Under the pieces are notes generated by a model, which saw only the letters and a list, made by a program, of their open reading frames with translations, was not told the DNA's origin and ran no database searches. 64,000 nucleotides of DNA. Origin: Siphlonurus alternatus (Eukaryota; Arthropoda; Insecta; Ephemeroptera; Siphlonuridae). Shown here in pieces: positions 1 to 15,248 of the stretch; the first letter of the stretch is position 1; every line of letters begins with the position of its first letter. A program made the translations under genes and the position numbers. Location of the stretch: the NCBI GenBank assembly GCA_949825025.1, contig OX463786.1, forward strand, positions 18,175,911 to 18,239,910. Direction: 5' to 3'.

Positions 1-427
1 CGTTTCAAACGCAATAAAAAAAATACTAAAACACACTGAATTTAAATGTGTTCTATTTAATTAAAATGAAATAATTTGTGTACATAAAATTATTCTTATT
101 AATATTAAATATTATTTGAAGTTCCATATTTTCTGGAATGGATTGTACATAAAAAGAGGTTTAGTAATTCCATTGGTTGAGATATATTCATTTATTCAGA
201 TACGGGGTGAGCCTAAATCAATTTGTAGTCCTCTTGAGACATTTTCATATTTATAACTCTCCCTTCTTATGCTTCTGAAAATTTACTTTTTCTATTTGAA
301 AATTCTATCTAAAAAGCCAATTTTTTTTTCTCTCTCTCACACTTTTTCCTTGTATGTGCTAATGTATTATTAATAAAATTTTACGTGGATTGGATAAAAA
401 TGTTTGTATAGAGAGAGAGAGAGAAAA

Positions 428-592
428 ACAGAGATAATTTGTTACAAATGTCAAAGAGGGAGTGTTGGGTATTCCCCTAAGAGTAAACAGAAAAATATAC
501 GAGGACACAGAAAAACAGAGTAACCAAAAGTTATCACGATTTATTTTATAGTTTGTGTCTCAATGTATTTTTCATTCCATATATTTTCTTTT
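428..592 (+). repeat. Dispersed repeat, inverted partner at 38 kb
   Basis: AAAAGTTATCACGATTTATT, TTATAGTTTGTGTC and TTTTTCATTCCATATATTTT match the reverse complement of 38387-38545. Confidence 0.65.
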
Positions 593-841
593 TTTCCGAT
601 ACTTTTAGTTTAAGTTTGTATACCAACTTCAATATTTTAAAGTTAAAGGCCATTAATGCCACTTTGTGAAGTATTATTCAAACTGCAATCACTACCAACC
701 CTTCTTGTTGCCAAATAACAAGATTGAGGATTTTAGTTAATATTTAAAATATCCTTCTAACCATGATACGGTTTGAAAGCATTATTTTTATATAGGTTTG
801 AAATAAATGTAATATTTGCTTCTTTTTTCGAATATAAAATG

Positions 842-1017
842 TGGGGGGGACATTCCTAAAGCACTCTTACCCCCACTTTAGCCTCAATTTTTATCCCTGG
901 TGCTAAACATGGTGCTAATAAACCATTAGGCTAAATATAGTTATAGCACCTGGTTTAGCGCCAGGGATAAAAATCAAGGCTAAAGTGGGGGTTTAAGTGC
1001 TTTGGGAATGCCCCCCA
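842..1017. mobile_element. Foldback element, family A
   Basis: The arms pair over most of the length: TGGGGGGG ... CATTCC at the left and GGAATGCCCCCCA at the right, with TTTATCCCTGGTGCTAAA / TTTAGCGCCAGGGATAAA inside. Same family as 20589-20773 and 30058-30230. No coding capacity; a MITE by structure. Confidence 0.75.
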
Positions 1018-2777
1018 ATATTTTCTTAATTACTTAATAATTAAATGATAATTTTAAATTTTAATTAATTTATATAATTCATAGAGTTTTAAAATAATTC
1101 AAAATCTATATGAAGCATGATTTTAGATGCATACTTAAATTTTAATGATATACAACATTAATATATGCATGTGAATTAACAAACTGTCTCAAAAACTATT
1201 TTTTTGAGGAGGGGATGGGGACAGTAAAATCTAATGTTGTTCATTTACACCTGATTGCATAGATTTTTACTTTTTAAATGATATGCTGCGAAATCATGTG
1301 ATCCTGTGTGAGAGAGCTCTATTAATTACTGAATATTTTTATGTAATAAGTCTTATTGGAATAAATAAATTATAAAAAATGTAAACAAAGTTTATTGTTA
1401 GAGTAATGTAGACACACCAGGCGATAAAACAAGCTGGAAATCAAAGACAACCATTACTGCTAATGAGTCTGCAGGCGTGCCAACAAAAACACGTGCAGGC
1501 GTGTATGCACTCGCCACATTTCCCAGGAGATTTCATTGTTGTACCACCATTGTTGTGGAAGAGACAACAATGGGAGGTACGTGTCTTTGTTTGTGTTTAC
1601 AATTTGTTTCTCCATAAAAATGAAGATTAAAAACCACGTCAGCTAAGAAATCGTAATAATGAATATTATTGTGGGTTTGGTTTACACATTCTAAATTTAG
1701 TTTTATTTCATTTTCATTGAATTTAGGGTACTGTCTTTATACGATCTGACCCAGTTTTGCTTTGTATTTCGTAATTTAGTTCCAAACTTGTGTAAAAATA
1801 AAGCACTTAATCTACATTTGTCAGTTGTGAATGAGAAAATAAAGAATATTAAAAGAGTGTAATTTTACATTATATAAAAGTTCTATATACTATTTTTGAA
1901 ACCTGGAATTTCGTATCAAATAAGAACAAAATTTATCAACAGTAGGCAAGTTAATAATCCATGGGGTTTTCTGCACTCAATTTTCTTATAAACCTTAACA
2001 TACGTCGATTGCTTGCAGAAAACATACACGGCAGATTGATATACGAATTCAGACCTAATTTCTAATTTTTATTGTTTTTCATGTTTTTTCTTTCAATTTC
2101 ACAATTTTATTATTATTTTCTTTAGTAATTAAAATAAAAACAGAATAAATTTTAGTTTTATAAAAATTAAAATTCGTTACTCTTTGGAAGAATTAACTGA
2201 TAATTAAGGTGTATTTTGCACGAGTGTTTATTCGAGTAAATCATATAGTAATTGTACGAAATCCTATGCATGGTAGCTATATTTTTTATTTATTCCATAA
2301 TTTCTGCAACAATGAAGTGAATTTAGTGCATGCTCTTGAAAATTGACCTCATGTAAATGTAGCGTGAATCCTCATCATATCGAAAAGTTCTACTTTAATT
2401 TGTGAGTGATGGTTATAAAGTTGTGATCACCGCCTGGGGAGTCGAGCAAGTTTGAGAGTGAGCAATTGGAGAGAGTTGGGATTGATCATGGGAGAGAGAA
2501 GTGGCGATTTAAGATTGATCTTCTCGCGTTGAGGTGATTATTCCAGCTCTCCCTCTTAAAAAACTGCCCTTCTAGTGATCGCCTAGAGACTAATTAATTT
2601 AATGAGCAAACTAAAAGCCAGTCAAGAGAAATTTTAGTCTTCCCTGTAAAGTAGTAGAATAGTACATTTACATGTGACTCTGTATCTAATAAGATTTGCA
2701 CTTTAAAAAGAAATACACTTTGAAAGATATGAATAATAATTATGGTATTTCATTGATATGATTGAAATTAAATATTA

Positions 2778-2850
2778 ATATTTCGTATCTCTTTTTAGAG
2801 TTTTTTTATTAAATGTTAAATAAAAAACTCTAAAAAGAGATACGAAATAT
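2778..2850. repeat. Perfect 30-base hairpin
   Basis: ATATTTCGTATCTCTTTTTA at the left pairs exactly with the right arm across a loop of about 12 bases. It is short enough to be a tiny MITE or a precursor-like hairpin. Confidence 0.6.
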
Positions 2851-5800
2851 ATCAATTTTTCAGCACGTTTAGTATATTATTATACGTTTCACCAAAATTA
2901 TATGGAAATATATATTTTTACTATTAATTTTTTTTTTACTGCATCGCATGAAGAAAATTTTGTTTATGAGGTTGTATTTACCCTTATTTACTGTCTAACT
3001 TATACACTATAGAGTAAAAGTCAAGAAAAACGGAAACGATGTTGAAGCTTAATTGTAGCATTTGCATTAAGAAACGTGGAAACTGCATTCACGGTGGTCG
3101 GTTTAAAAAATATGATTATAACGTTTCATTTTTTAGTGCTAGCCGAGTCTCTACCAGACTACATTATCATCTGTCTGACAAATATTACCATTTCATATTA
3201 TCTCAGCGTCGACATTCTTCGAGTCTCCCGAGTGTTCCATCAAAGTACGACACTAATTAAGATTTCTGCCTCCAGAGACCGCTGGCGTCGCTGCTTCTAA
3301 ATATGAAAGACGTAATGAGTAAAAATATTATCTTTGTCAGGAATTCCCAGAGCTGTGCATTATCTTATCGTGAGTGTGTTGAGCTAGTCAATATTGTCAA
3401 TCTTCAGATTGAATTGTGTTAAATACAATAATAAAAAATACTGACTGTGAATTCCATGTTAATTGTATCTGAAAATTGAAATAAATGAAAATTAAGACTA
3501 AAGTTAGGGCTGCACAATTAAATAAATTTTTATTTTAGGCTTGATTTTGGTACACAATTTTTTCAGTCTTAAAAAAATGTGGCTGTTTTGATGATTAACA
3601 AATTGCCTAGCCACAGGGGCAGTTGATTAAGGACATTTCATTATTGTTTGCATGTTTTGTGTTTTTATAGCTTATTTTTCTTCACTTTCAATTTTTTGCT
3701 AGTGTATTGTACTGGTATGCAATCATGCTGTCATATATTAATATGTACTATGTGTACTTGCTTGTAAAACTGCTCAAAATGAGAATTCATTGCTGCATGT
3801 AAAAGAAAATTATATAATTTTCCCTTCAAATTTTAATTTTAAAACATTTATTTCGTTCTAAATTTCTCATAAAAAACATAGCCAACAATTACTATAGTTA
3901 GTATTAATTTTTAATGACAATTAGCTTAATTGATTGCAAGGCTTAATTAGCACTCTAGAGGATACCAGACGTCCCAGGAATTCAAATAAAGAAGAAAGAA
4001 TTCACATTGGGTAATGAGACAATTAAATTAAAGGTAATTCATCACGCAACTACGGTCCTAATTAAAATGAGATAACGTCATGGAACGTGTTGGAAAAATG
4101 TTTACGTAACTCCCAGAAGTATCAAATGACTTAATTTTGGTTTTTAACTTGAAATTATTTATAAAAGATAAAATTGTAGTACCATGGCATGAATGGATAC
4201 AAAATTTTAACTATAATATTTTCATATACACAAATCTAACGTTTTTCCTGACAATGTTCAATAATAAATGATAGTTATAACGACTGAAATGATGCAATGT
4301 ATTTTTACACAATAATTGTGCAATTTTAACTTTAAAAAAAAATAACAAAGGAATTTTTAAGTGTGAGTTATTAATGTAATAATTATTAAAGTAATATATT
4401 TTGGAGGTTTTGAGTCTTTGTTTCAAAGGTGAAAATTTCTCCGTCAGTCATAATAGAACATAATTTAAAAAGGAGTCTCTGTAATTATTATACAGAAACC
4501 AACTTCTATCCCCCCCTCCTATTTTGGGGGTCCTTAAATTTTGAACCAAGAATTTTATTTATTCTCCTCTGAAAAATTTGTTTAAAAGCTATAAGACATC
4601 CCCCCGCCTTGATTTGATTTGTATTTTGTATGGATATACATGGCATTCAGAAAATTCCAGTATTTGCAATGGAATAAATAATCATTGCATCATAAGATCA
4701 TAAGATATGAAATAATAATAATATTGTTCTCTTTTACATAGATTTAAATAAGACTGTGGGAACACCGCAAAATCAGGTGACTTGAATTATTTGAAATAGA
4801 ATTACGTACATGTATGTAAATCACCGAATATCTCGACAGACGAGGGAGATTTCTCAACTGCAGGTTCGTGTTAACTACCGTCAGATTATTCCGCTGTCAA
4901 TTATAATTAATGACGTGTGAATTAGCAAGCAGCTGAATAATTGACGGCCGCGAGCTGAGAGGAAGATTTGATTATGTTTTGAGATTGACGACATGCGTAC
5001 TCAAGACGGTAGAATATAGCAGACTTATATATTATATCATTGCATGAAAGGGTTAATTTACCATCTACATGCATTGATTATGGACTATAGGGAAACTATA
5101 TTCTGTATAATAATTCTTACCTGAAATAACTCAAGATATAATCCAATTTTTTTTTTCTTTTTCTTTTTAAATATATATATTTTTTTTTACATATTATATG
5201 ATATTATATTTGAGTGTGTAATAAATACCTTAAATACTGGGCTATTATCCTCGCTAAAAAAGTTATCGTGCACTTTTCCCTATGCACTTAAAACACAAAC
5301 ACAGTTCACTGGCACAATTAAAAACTAAAATATTATATTTGTAGAAAATATTATATTATTATTATTTTTTGTGCTGAGTCTTGAATGGGTGCAACGCATT
5401 CTTCTTTGGCCATTGACACCTTTCAATATATCTTGCCTCCAGCATTGTTTATGAATTCATGAGGAAAAGATATTGAAATAAATAAATCAACTTAATTAAC
5501 TTAATTACAAATAAATTACAAAATTGAAAGTTATTCAAGTCGAGCATAGGGGGAAGTTTGGTCAGTACAAAAGACATTACAGAAGTCTTTAACCACCACA
5601 GTACAACGCAAGATCATCTTTTTGCTGCAAAAATATGAAACAGTAAACACACAAATACAAAAATACCTAAAATAGCAATTTAGCATACATTATCACACAA
5701 TTTGATATTTAAAGGGTTTTGCAATAATTTTCCACATTAAGCTCATTATTTGTAACAAATATACTGTGAAAATATGTAACAGTATATAAAGTATTGTGTT

Positions 5801-6172
5801 CTGAAGCATGTTAAACTAATTCTCAGGGATAAAAAGCTTCAATATTATATGTATATTTTAGTAATGTATTAATTCTTAATATAATCTACCTTATATTATC
5901 ATATAATTAACACTAATTAAAAACTTTTTAATTAAATAATAAAACTTTTACAACATTATCATATTAATAAAATATTTATATAATACTTGTAGATGCTAAT
6001 TAAAGAATAATTTGTTATTATAATGAAAATAACTTCATTTGTATATTAAAATAAAGTTATGAAAAAGTTTTTTTTAGAGAAAAGAACTGACAATGCTTGT
6101 GTTAAATAATTAATTTAAATTAAAAATTGTTCACAAATTTTAACTTCTCTTATAACGATGTAAAATTTACTT

Positions 6173-6289
<117 letters not shown>

Positions 6290-8397
6290 CAGAGGGGTAA
6301 AAGTTTCACCGAGTCTCTCATATCAAGTTGTCTCACGGAATTAACATTTATGTTCCCTATATTAAATTTATAAAGCATATTACACGACTAAACTTACGTT
6401 AGTGCAATGTTGGTATACATAAATTTGCATCATTAATGCATAATGTTGACAAAAAGGGTTAAGAAAGATATTTATTCAGCTATTTACACTTATGTATAAA
6501 ATTAAAACTATGTTTATATAATTACTGTTATATAAACAAACACCTTTTTTATTTTTTTAATTGTCCACTTCTAAATCTCAGTTTTATTATATTTTAAATT
6601 ATATCTGTAATTTGTATTTCTTTGTCAGAGATTGAAATTTTAAAATAACATATATTTTTTTTTAACAAAATTTAAAACTATACATTTTTTATCGCATTCA
6701 ACTACTATATGATGGTTATAGTTGATGGATCGTAATAAAATAAGTGGTAATTTTTGCCTGTATAGACTTTTTTTTTTACTATTCACTTATTCAATACTGC
6801 AGATATAATATCATATACTGTTAAACCAGACAAAATTGCAATATTTAAAAATTTATGTTTCATCGCAATGCTAAAAATTTGTAAATTGCAATATAATAAT
6901 GCTTCTCTTTTACTGCATGCTATCTCTTCAAAGAAAGTCTTATGATTCATATTTTTTATTATCGACATAATTGAATGGTTATGAATATATATAGAAAATT
7001 TCTTGCTAGTACCTTAAATAATTTGAAAATTTAAAAAAAAAGGAAAAAAAAATTGGACACTTTACGAAGCTGTCATTTTTTTTTTTTTTTTTTTTTTTTA
7101 CCACGACGCTTTATGACCATTCCTGCATTTTATTCGTTGCATTTCTTTATTATTTTTTCAACGTAATGCATGATTTAAACTGTTAGTATTCGACTGTAAA
7201 AAGCTGAATTGCTCATAACAATAAAAACTCATTTCAAATTACACTTCTCTGTACGTAAGTTTTAAGGCATATTTACATAAATTTGCATTTATGTCGCGAG
7301 CTTTTTACAGCACCTTCGCCGTCGTGTTTTTCTGAATTTTATTTCGACCTTTTTAGATGGAATTTTAGTTTTAAAAGCAGCCACTAGAGTGCCATAACAA
7401 AACAACATTGGCTGCTGCGTTTATTTTTACAACTTACGTACTTTTGTAAAATTAAATGTACGTATTATCGTTTTACAATCCTTCGTTCAAACTTTTATAA
7501 TTATTAACAAAGGTATACGAATGTTTTTCTTTCTTTTCTTTTTTTTTTTTGTTTTTTTTTTTTTTTTTTGTTTTTGTTTTGTAAATTTAATGGTGCATCC
7601 GATATAAAATATTTGGAGTACTGAATCATTCGCTGTAGTTGAAGAAAGAAATTTAATGCAAAGAATAATAAAATGTATTTTTTTTTAAAGGGTCGTCATC
7701 CCTATTTTTTTATTACATTATACAATACAGTTTTGCTTTGACTTTCATTGGCGGCCATATTTGGCGATTAAAAAGAGAACATTGATAATTTAAATTAACG
7801 TGATATTTGCCACCGCAATGAGGCGAATTCGCTCGCCGCAAAGGATTTTACGGCTCTTGCGTCAAAATCATCATCTTTACTGTAGTTATAAAATAGCATA
7901 TAAAATCCATAAAACATTGTAATTGTTTATAATGTTTATATTTTAGAACTTTCTAACAACACAAATTATAATATAGCCCATTGCAATTGATATGTCCGTA
8001 ATATACACATGAAGAAACATAATATTATGAATGTAAATTGTAATGATTTATACATTTTATTTATTTATTTTTTTCTGACTTATATTTTTGTCCATAACAC
8101 AATTCCATTATTCTCCAGATACAAAAATCTTTATAAAAACACTTCTACATTCAGTACGAAAGTAAATAACAAAAAGATGGGGCTGCAATAAAAAAGCTCT
8201 CCGTTATTTTTCTTTCCTAGATGAATGCAGGTCGCCTCCTTAGAGAATTAAGCGACTTTCTCACTCGTTTCAGAGAGGGGAGGTTATACGAATAAAGAAC
8301 GATTAATCCAAGTCCTTTGAAAAGGAGGGAGTTCATTGTGTGTGTTTCTCTGCTTGTATAAGAAATGCAGTATTGTTACATGAAATTGTAAGTAAAG

Positions 8398-8728
8398 GAA
8401 ATGTGGAAACTTATGTCAAAAAGGTCGGTTTAAAGCATTGCTTTAAATATTATGTACCCTCAGTAATTCTATTACAACACTGAATATGTTGTACAAAATT
8501 GACTAAAAGTTTTTAATTTTCATGTTGAAGTTAAGAAAACTGAAGAAGCTTATTTCAAAAAGGTCGGTGTCAAAAAACATGGTTGTAGTTATAACTAAAA
8601 ATTGGGTATCTTATTTTATTATACTACATTGATTGTATTGAATATTTCTATAAAATTCTATAATTTACAAGGTGTGATTAAGAATACTGTGGAAACTTGA
8701 TTAAAGAAGGTCGGAATCACAAAATTAT
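8398..8728 (+). repeat. Degenerate repeat, three copies at about 140-150-base spacing
   Basis: GTGGAAACTT...AAAAAGGTCGGT occurs at 8402, 8541 (changed to GAAGAAGCTT) and 8689. A fourth isolated match, CGTGGAAACTGCATTCACGG then TGGTCGGTTTAAA, lies at 3075. The spacers are AT-rich and diverged. Confidence 0.5.
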
Positions 8729-9262
8729 ACTTATCCAATCGATCTTCAATGAGTATAATTATTTTTTGATACATTTTATGTTATAATAGAATATTTTTTA
8801 TGGGTAAAAATTCTTATGTTAAAAGTGTACTTTACACTTCCTTGTGCTGTGACGTATATAAAGAAAATTCTCATGAGACAAAACACAACTACAGTCAAGC
8901 TAGTGTATGTGTAAGAGAGAGAGAGACTCCCCAGACAGTACTATAAAGTTTTCTCAGAATACTACGATGGTAATATTATACATGGCCATCCCTATCTCCT
9001 CCTCCCTGCATATTGCACACGTTCATACAAACCCCCCCCTCAATGTTAGCAAATGTGTTGATACAGTGTGTTATATCTACAACCTTATAGAGAGAAAAGT
9101 CATAAAACTATAATGTAACGGTGATATGATAATACAAAAAGCTAGGATTTTTAAATGTAATATTGTACCCATAACTGTATTTTTTTTTATCAGAAATTTG
9201 AATATTATTATAATTCAAGAGAAGTTTGGTGAAGTTTGTATATTTTAAGAAGAAGTCATCAT

Positions 9263-9338
9263 AAAAGGTTTAGTAGCCAGTTCAATGGAATCCTGACGAT
9301 GAACTGATTCCATTGAACTGGCTACTGAACCTTCTATG
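9263..9338. mobile_element. Short foldback, family G
   Basis: AGCCAGTTCAATGGAATC pairs with GATTCCATTGAACTGGCT. Shares CTACTGAACCTTCTATG with the copy at 37945. Confidence 0.65.
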
Positions 9339-12300
9339 TTGGAAAAAAAGTATCTTAAAACTAAGCATTTATCTGACCAGGGTATAAAATTTTATCATAT
9401 TTGGTTGCAGTATTGCTATAATGAAACTTGAATAATTTGAACTTGTGATTTGTAAAACCGAAATTAATTATTCCTGTACCTTTTTACCAATAATTGTGAA
9501 TTCCATATAAAACTTACATATGTGTTTTTTATTGCGTTAAAAAATCCTGAATTTTTATGCATAATATGTAGAATTGTCGCAGAAATAAATATATAGCTTT
9601 ATACAATGTATTGTGTATTCTGCTTTTGAAAATAATAGAAAATGTTTAATTATACTTATACGGTTCACGCTTGAAAAATTGAAAAAAAAATAAAAATAAA
9701 AAATGCAAGACTGTACGTAAAAATAGTTATTTTGTTTTAATACTTCTAACTTTAATTTATCACTTTTTAAATACCACTTTACTCAAAATGTTCTAATTTT
9801 CACTCAAATAATCGCTAGAACAACTTAATTTTCTTTACACATCTTGAAATAAACATTGCAGCAATAATCATAACTTAAAGTAAACATTTTCTTTTTAATC
9901 GCACTTTAGTTGTTTATAAAACATTTAGAAGTGAAACTTAAAATGTTTTTACATGCGAGACTTTTAAATTTCTTTTAACGTTAAGTCTACAGGGACTAGA
10001 AGGCACAATGTTCACTGACTTCTCACCCCCCTGTTCTAAACTTCCCGCCCTCTTACATTAACTGCAGAGAAAACCTCTGAGGAATTACTCGATGCTCCTG
10101 ATAATATATTGCAAATGAAAAATGTTTAAATAGATAGCTGTAGATATAGGCAATTTTAAATAAGGTATTTTCAAGTATTTTTTCTTATATATTTAGCATT
10201 GAAACTAAAACTAATTATTTAATTCATCAATTCCGCAAGCATACAAATATATAATTGATGACAGTTAAATTACCTTAAATTAAAATAAAAAATTAAAAAT
10301 TAAAACACGTCAGAAGTAAGTCAAAAACTTGAAATTGGTTAATAAATTCATAAATATGAACGTTATTTTCTATACTTTTACATTATTTTGTATATATATT
10401 TTACACTAATTGTAAGAGCTGTATAATGCTGTATTATAATAGTAAATGAATTGGAGACTTTATAATGGGCACTATTCACGAAAAAAATAACCAGGCTTAT
10501 TACTAACCACGGTTATATAGTGCCAGCTTAATTCAATGAGACTATCCGTTAACCATGGGTAGTGAGAAACTTGTATGGATATCTTTGTGGATAACTCTTT
10601 TTTGAATCGCGTCCAATACATATTATACACATTATTTATATATATTATGTATTATCTCTATCAAATATATGAACAATATGTAGAGACTTCGCCTCACAGG
10701 TAGGCAACTTGTTCAGCATTAAAATCTATCCTAAAGACGTTACTTTGTCTCACTTTGTCAATAATTTAAATAAATAAATAAATTATAATTTGAGTAATGT
10801 TATTATACACTGAAATTCAAATTATTTTTATTCTTCCAATTCCAGGTACTTTTATATTAATTGCAGTACGAATAAAGCATTATAAAGCTGAATACATTAT
10901 TTATCTATAGGAACTTTGGCAATTAACTTAACTTAAATCTACATTAAATTAAATTTTAGGAGGGACTATAATGGTTTCATTGATATTTCTGTTATTATAT
11001 TAATATATTTTCTCAACGTAAAATATTTCATCACAATTATTTTTTTTTTTTTTACAAAACTGACACATTCTAACAGAGACTGTACAGAATTGAATGATCA
11101 TGAAATTGTTTGAAAACTTCAAATATATAACAGTATTTGTAAAGTGAAGGCAATCCAATCGCAAAATTCATATAAGTCAATAAAAATATTTTCTTCTTTT
11201 GTCGTTCTTTGCAATTGAATATTAAACAAAAGTACGTGCAAACTTAATAAATGAAAATTAGTTTTGTTGGCTTACAAGAAAGAAGATTTGAAAAAAAAGT
11301 GGGGCTGTTGAAATCCCTTGAGATTTGAAAACTGGAAATTTCTGTGCAACCCTCGCGAAGAAAACTTTTTCATTTTTTTGTGTTATACAACTTCGCGTAA
11401 AGTTTTTTGTACTTACTTAAGATATCTTTAATTACATAATAACTTTTATGAAAATCAATACAGTTACCGATATTGTTAACTAACAGCACTTTATTCAATA
11501 ATTTAATATACTTCATTTTTAAATAAACTTTCATTAATAAAATTAAAATAATTTAATTCCATGATTTTTTTTTGCAGTATTTTTGCATGGAAGTGAAAGA
11601 AATATTTAACATATATTAAATTTATACTAAAAATTTCATTGTTCCTAAATTGAAATTTTTAATTATATTTGTGTAATATACTGGTGCGTTTTATGATTTT
11701 TCTTAATTCTTTACTTGTTACAGTCATGTAGCACATTATTAGAAATTAGAAAATTTTCCACACCAAGAGATGGTGGTGGTATAATGATTGTTTGAATTCA
11801 GTGACTATGGCAATCTTGTCATGGAAGATATTTTCCAAAAACAGCGACTTAATAATTTCAAACTTTCTGGTTGTTAAATTATAATATCAATTCTTTGCTA
11901 AAATTCTCATTGCAACCTATGTTTGCATATTGCAAATGTATTTAATATTAACAAATATTAATCTTTATTTGCTTTGTTAAAGCTTAATTGTTTTTTAGTA
12001 AAATTGTGTTATTCTTGCTATTTTGACGTCTTACCCATAAAATTCTATAATTTAATTATTATATTGATGTGTCTTTTCTTAAAATATAATAATTTATGAA
12101 AAAATTTATTGTATTTATTTTAGAATTTGAAGAATAAAAAAAAATATAATTTCGTTATTTCCCTGTATAATTTTATCAACTAACTTGTTTTTATAAAAAT
12201 CTTTGTTATTTTTAACAGCAGCCAAAGACAAGACATAAAAATTCTCGTAAGGGGGAAGACTCTGATAAGTTCCTTTGTCCCCATAAAGTAAATTAAAACA

Positions 12301-12591
12301 CAAACTTTTTAATAACCTAAGCCTGACAATGGCTTTGATGAGATTTTTATTAACGTCATAATTAATTTTTCATGTCTAATTTTTAATTAACAAATAAAAT
12401 TTTCATCTTACAATATTTTCAGAGAGGGATTCTTTATCTATCTTATCCAGTGTTTAAGGGGAAATGCTAGGGTAATGGTTACTCTAGTAAGAGTCTCACC
12501 TGCTATTATCAGTTTATGCACTACCTTCGTGCAATGTAGGAATAAATTGATTAGAAAACTGAGAGGCTACTGTTATTACAAACTTTTGGAA

Positions 12592-12908
12592 CGGAGTATT
12601 GACCTCATTTTTTAAATTGCAGAAATGGATAGAGGGTGAAAAGTTATGCTACCCTGATTTTTTTCAGATTTTTTAGAGGCAGGGAAGTATTTTTAAAAAA
12701 TTATTGAAAGTCCTTTTTGTGACGTCACGCGGCGGCAAGTCCTATCTTTTTCTTAAGGAGCAGCGTCTCGTGACGTCACAAAAATAACTTTCAATAATTT
12801 TTTAAAAATAGTTCCCAGGCTCTAAAAAATCTGAAAAAAATCAGGGTAGCATAACTTTGCACCCTCTATCCATTTCTGCAATAAAAAAAATTGAGTTCAA
12901 TACTCCAC
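12592..12908. mobile_element. Foldback element, family B
   Basis: Long inverted arms of about 140 bases contain TGCAGAAATGGATAGAGGGT, GATTTTTTTCAGATTTTTTA and TATTTTTAAAAAATTATTGA. The centre carries two TGACGTCA palindromes (near 12720 and 12771) around AAGTCCTATCTTTTTCTTAA. Ends are GGAGTATTGA / TCAATACTCC. Confidence 0.8.
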
Positions 12909-13417
12909 TGTATGGGTCAATTTATTTCTTTAATGGTCAATTAATGTTTATAGATCATCTAAGGTTATATTCATATAATTACAGTCATGTAACGTAATAT
13001 ATATACATATGAGAAACTTTTAAGATAATACAAATTCCGATACCATGATGCATGAATAAATATTTTCAAACCCAATTTTTACGTACAGTTCAGTTCATAC
13101 TATAATTAATATATAATTTACTATATTTGATCATTATGCTATTTTTTAGTAACATGATTTTTTAATATTGCTGTCTGTTATTTTCTAATCTGTACAAAAT
13201 ATTTTTGAAAACGACTCTAATTCACAATTTTTTATTAGTTTTAAAATATTCTACATTTAAAAAATCGAATTTCTTGACACAATAATTTATTTTAAAACCA
13301 CCTCTCAAGACCATAGTTTAATATTTTTTAAAGTTAAAACTATATGGAATAAATCAAACAAAATGCATCATATAAAGCAATAACTTTGTTTATAATAAAC
13401 ATTTTTCTTATAACAAG

Positions 13418-13782
13418 TAGAGCGCGAAAAAAAGTCATTTTGCCTTTTTGTGGACATGAAGACTATTTTGTTGTCATTTAGGATGTCCACCGATCTCCGG
13501 AAGTGGATTAAGATAAGCCTATATAAAAAAGATTATGTAAACTATTTTTGGATTCTGAGACTATTTTGGCAAAAGATGACTTTTTGTGACTTTTTTTTTG
13601 CATATTTTAGTGCATTTCAGCTCTTTTCTTCATATGGTCAAAAAAAAAAAAAAGGAAGTAACGAAGTGACTTAGACTATTTTTTTTAAAAAGGTGACTTT
13701 TTTTGTAGGCTATTTTCCAAAAATAAGTTGACTTTTCAGGTGCCTTTTTTTCGAAAAAAATGTGATTTTTTTCCGCGCTCTA
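13418..13782. mobile_element. hAT-type non-autonomous element with 8-base target duplication
   Basis: TAGAGCGCGAAAAAAAGTCA at the left and TTTTTTTCCGCGCTCTA at the right are inverted ends. The flanks are ATAACAAG on both sides (13410-13417 and 13783-13790), an 8-base direct duplication. The TAGAG start and 8-base duplication are hAT hallmarks. The interior is rich in GACTTTTT repeats. Confidence 0.75.
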
Positions 13783-15248
13783 ATAACAAGGAATAAAAAG
13801 CTATAGCTGAAAGGATATGAACCCAGGAATACAGTGATGTAAAAGTATACAAATTGTAGCAACATCTCCCCTCTATGTCTCACCTCAAAGAGGTGTTGAT
13901 GATATAGATATAAAATATACGTAGATAAACTTCAATACATATATTTTGTAAATTCCTTTTGAAGGCGAAGATAAAAAAGGCTTTCTCAGCGCCAAGACAA
14001 GAAATTTACATACGTGGCTTCTAATGCGAACTCAGCAACAAAAACCTCACTTCCTTGTATATATGGGAAATGGATTGTATATCGAGAGTCAAGTTCATAA
14101 CTATGACGTCACATCATTTCATGTTAAAGAACATGGGGGTGATATTTTATCAAGAGTTTTAAAGATTTGAATACTTTTTTCTTGTAAGTGTATGTTTTAA
14201 TCATTAAGATTTCTGATACCATCAAGTGTATCACTATAAAATAAAAGAGCTTCTTTAATATACACCTATTTCTTTCAAAATTTATCCATTTTTAGCATGG
14301 CTAGCACAAATTTTGATATCTTTTGTAGTGACATTATTATCGTTTCATTAAAATTTCATAAATTTCTAAATAAATTCATAGCAATTATTTTCTATTAAAT
14401 ATTTTTCATAAATAGCGACCTATCTAGATACTCAGTATTATTGTAATATACAGTGATATGCTAAAAATTGTAAGTATGATAATAAAATTGAAAATAAATC
14501 ACTACATATAAGATTATTACTTTATAGTAACTTGCTTCTATTTACGGGTATTAATTTATAATAAAAATTCATTTTAAGTTACTTAAATTATTATTATTAT
14601 TTCTGTTTCCAAGGAACAATGAACAGTATTTTCATAGAACTCTATCACAATTTCCATGTATATGTCAGCGCAATTGCTATTTGAATCGTATTACTAAAAT
14701 TCCTCCTCCCTACAAAATGATCTCTCTACCACACTCTCCTTGCTAGTGACTCCGACTATATTGATATCCAGAAGCACTCACACCTTTTCCCGGCGTTATC
14801 CGGCGTGATCGAGAGCTAGGAGGTCTTTGTGTATCCCCCAGGACACCCCACGCGTGATGGAGCTATATTGCCTTGATACTTTTTGTGTGTTGTTAGATGT
14901 GTAGGGGGTTGCAATATCTTCCAGCCATGATTTTCATACAGAAGATTTTGGTATCTCAGTGAGATATAGTAACATAATAATATGAGCGATATTTAGTTGT
15001 TACTTCAAAATATGTGTCCTCATACATTTTTATTTCAAAATAATTTAGTGTGTATAAGTATGTAAGTAAAAATAGATTGTATTAAAACCTGCTGTACAAT
15101 CTTTCTATTAATTTAATAGCAATTTTACATAACAATTTATTTGCAAGAAAATTGTCTTTACTCAAACAAGCGATAGGGAGTAGGAAGTTTCCTTGCAAGG
15201 AGAAATTTTATCGTATAAAAACCGGATTCCAGATTATGCATAAATTTA

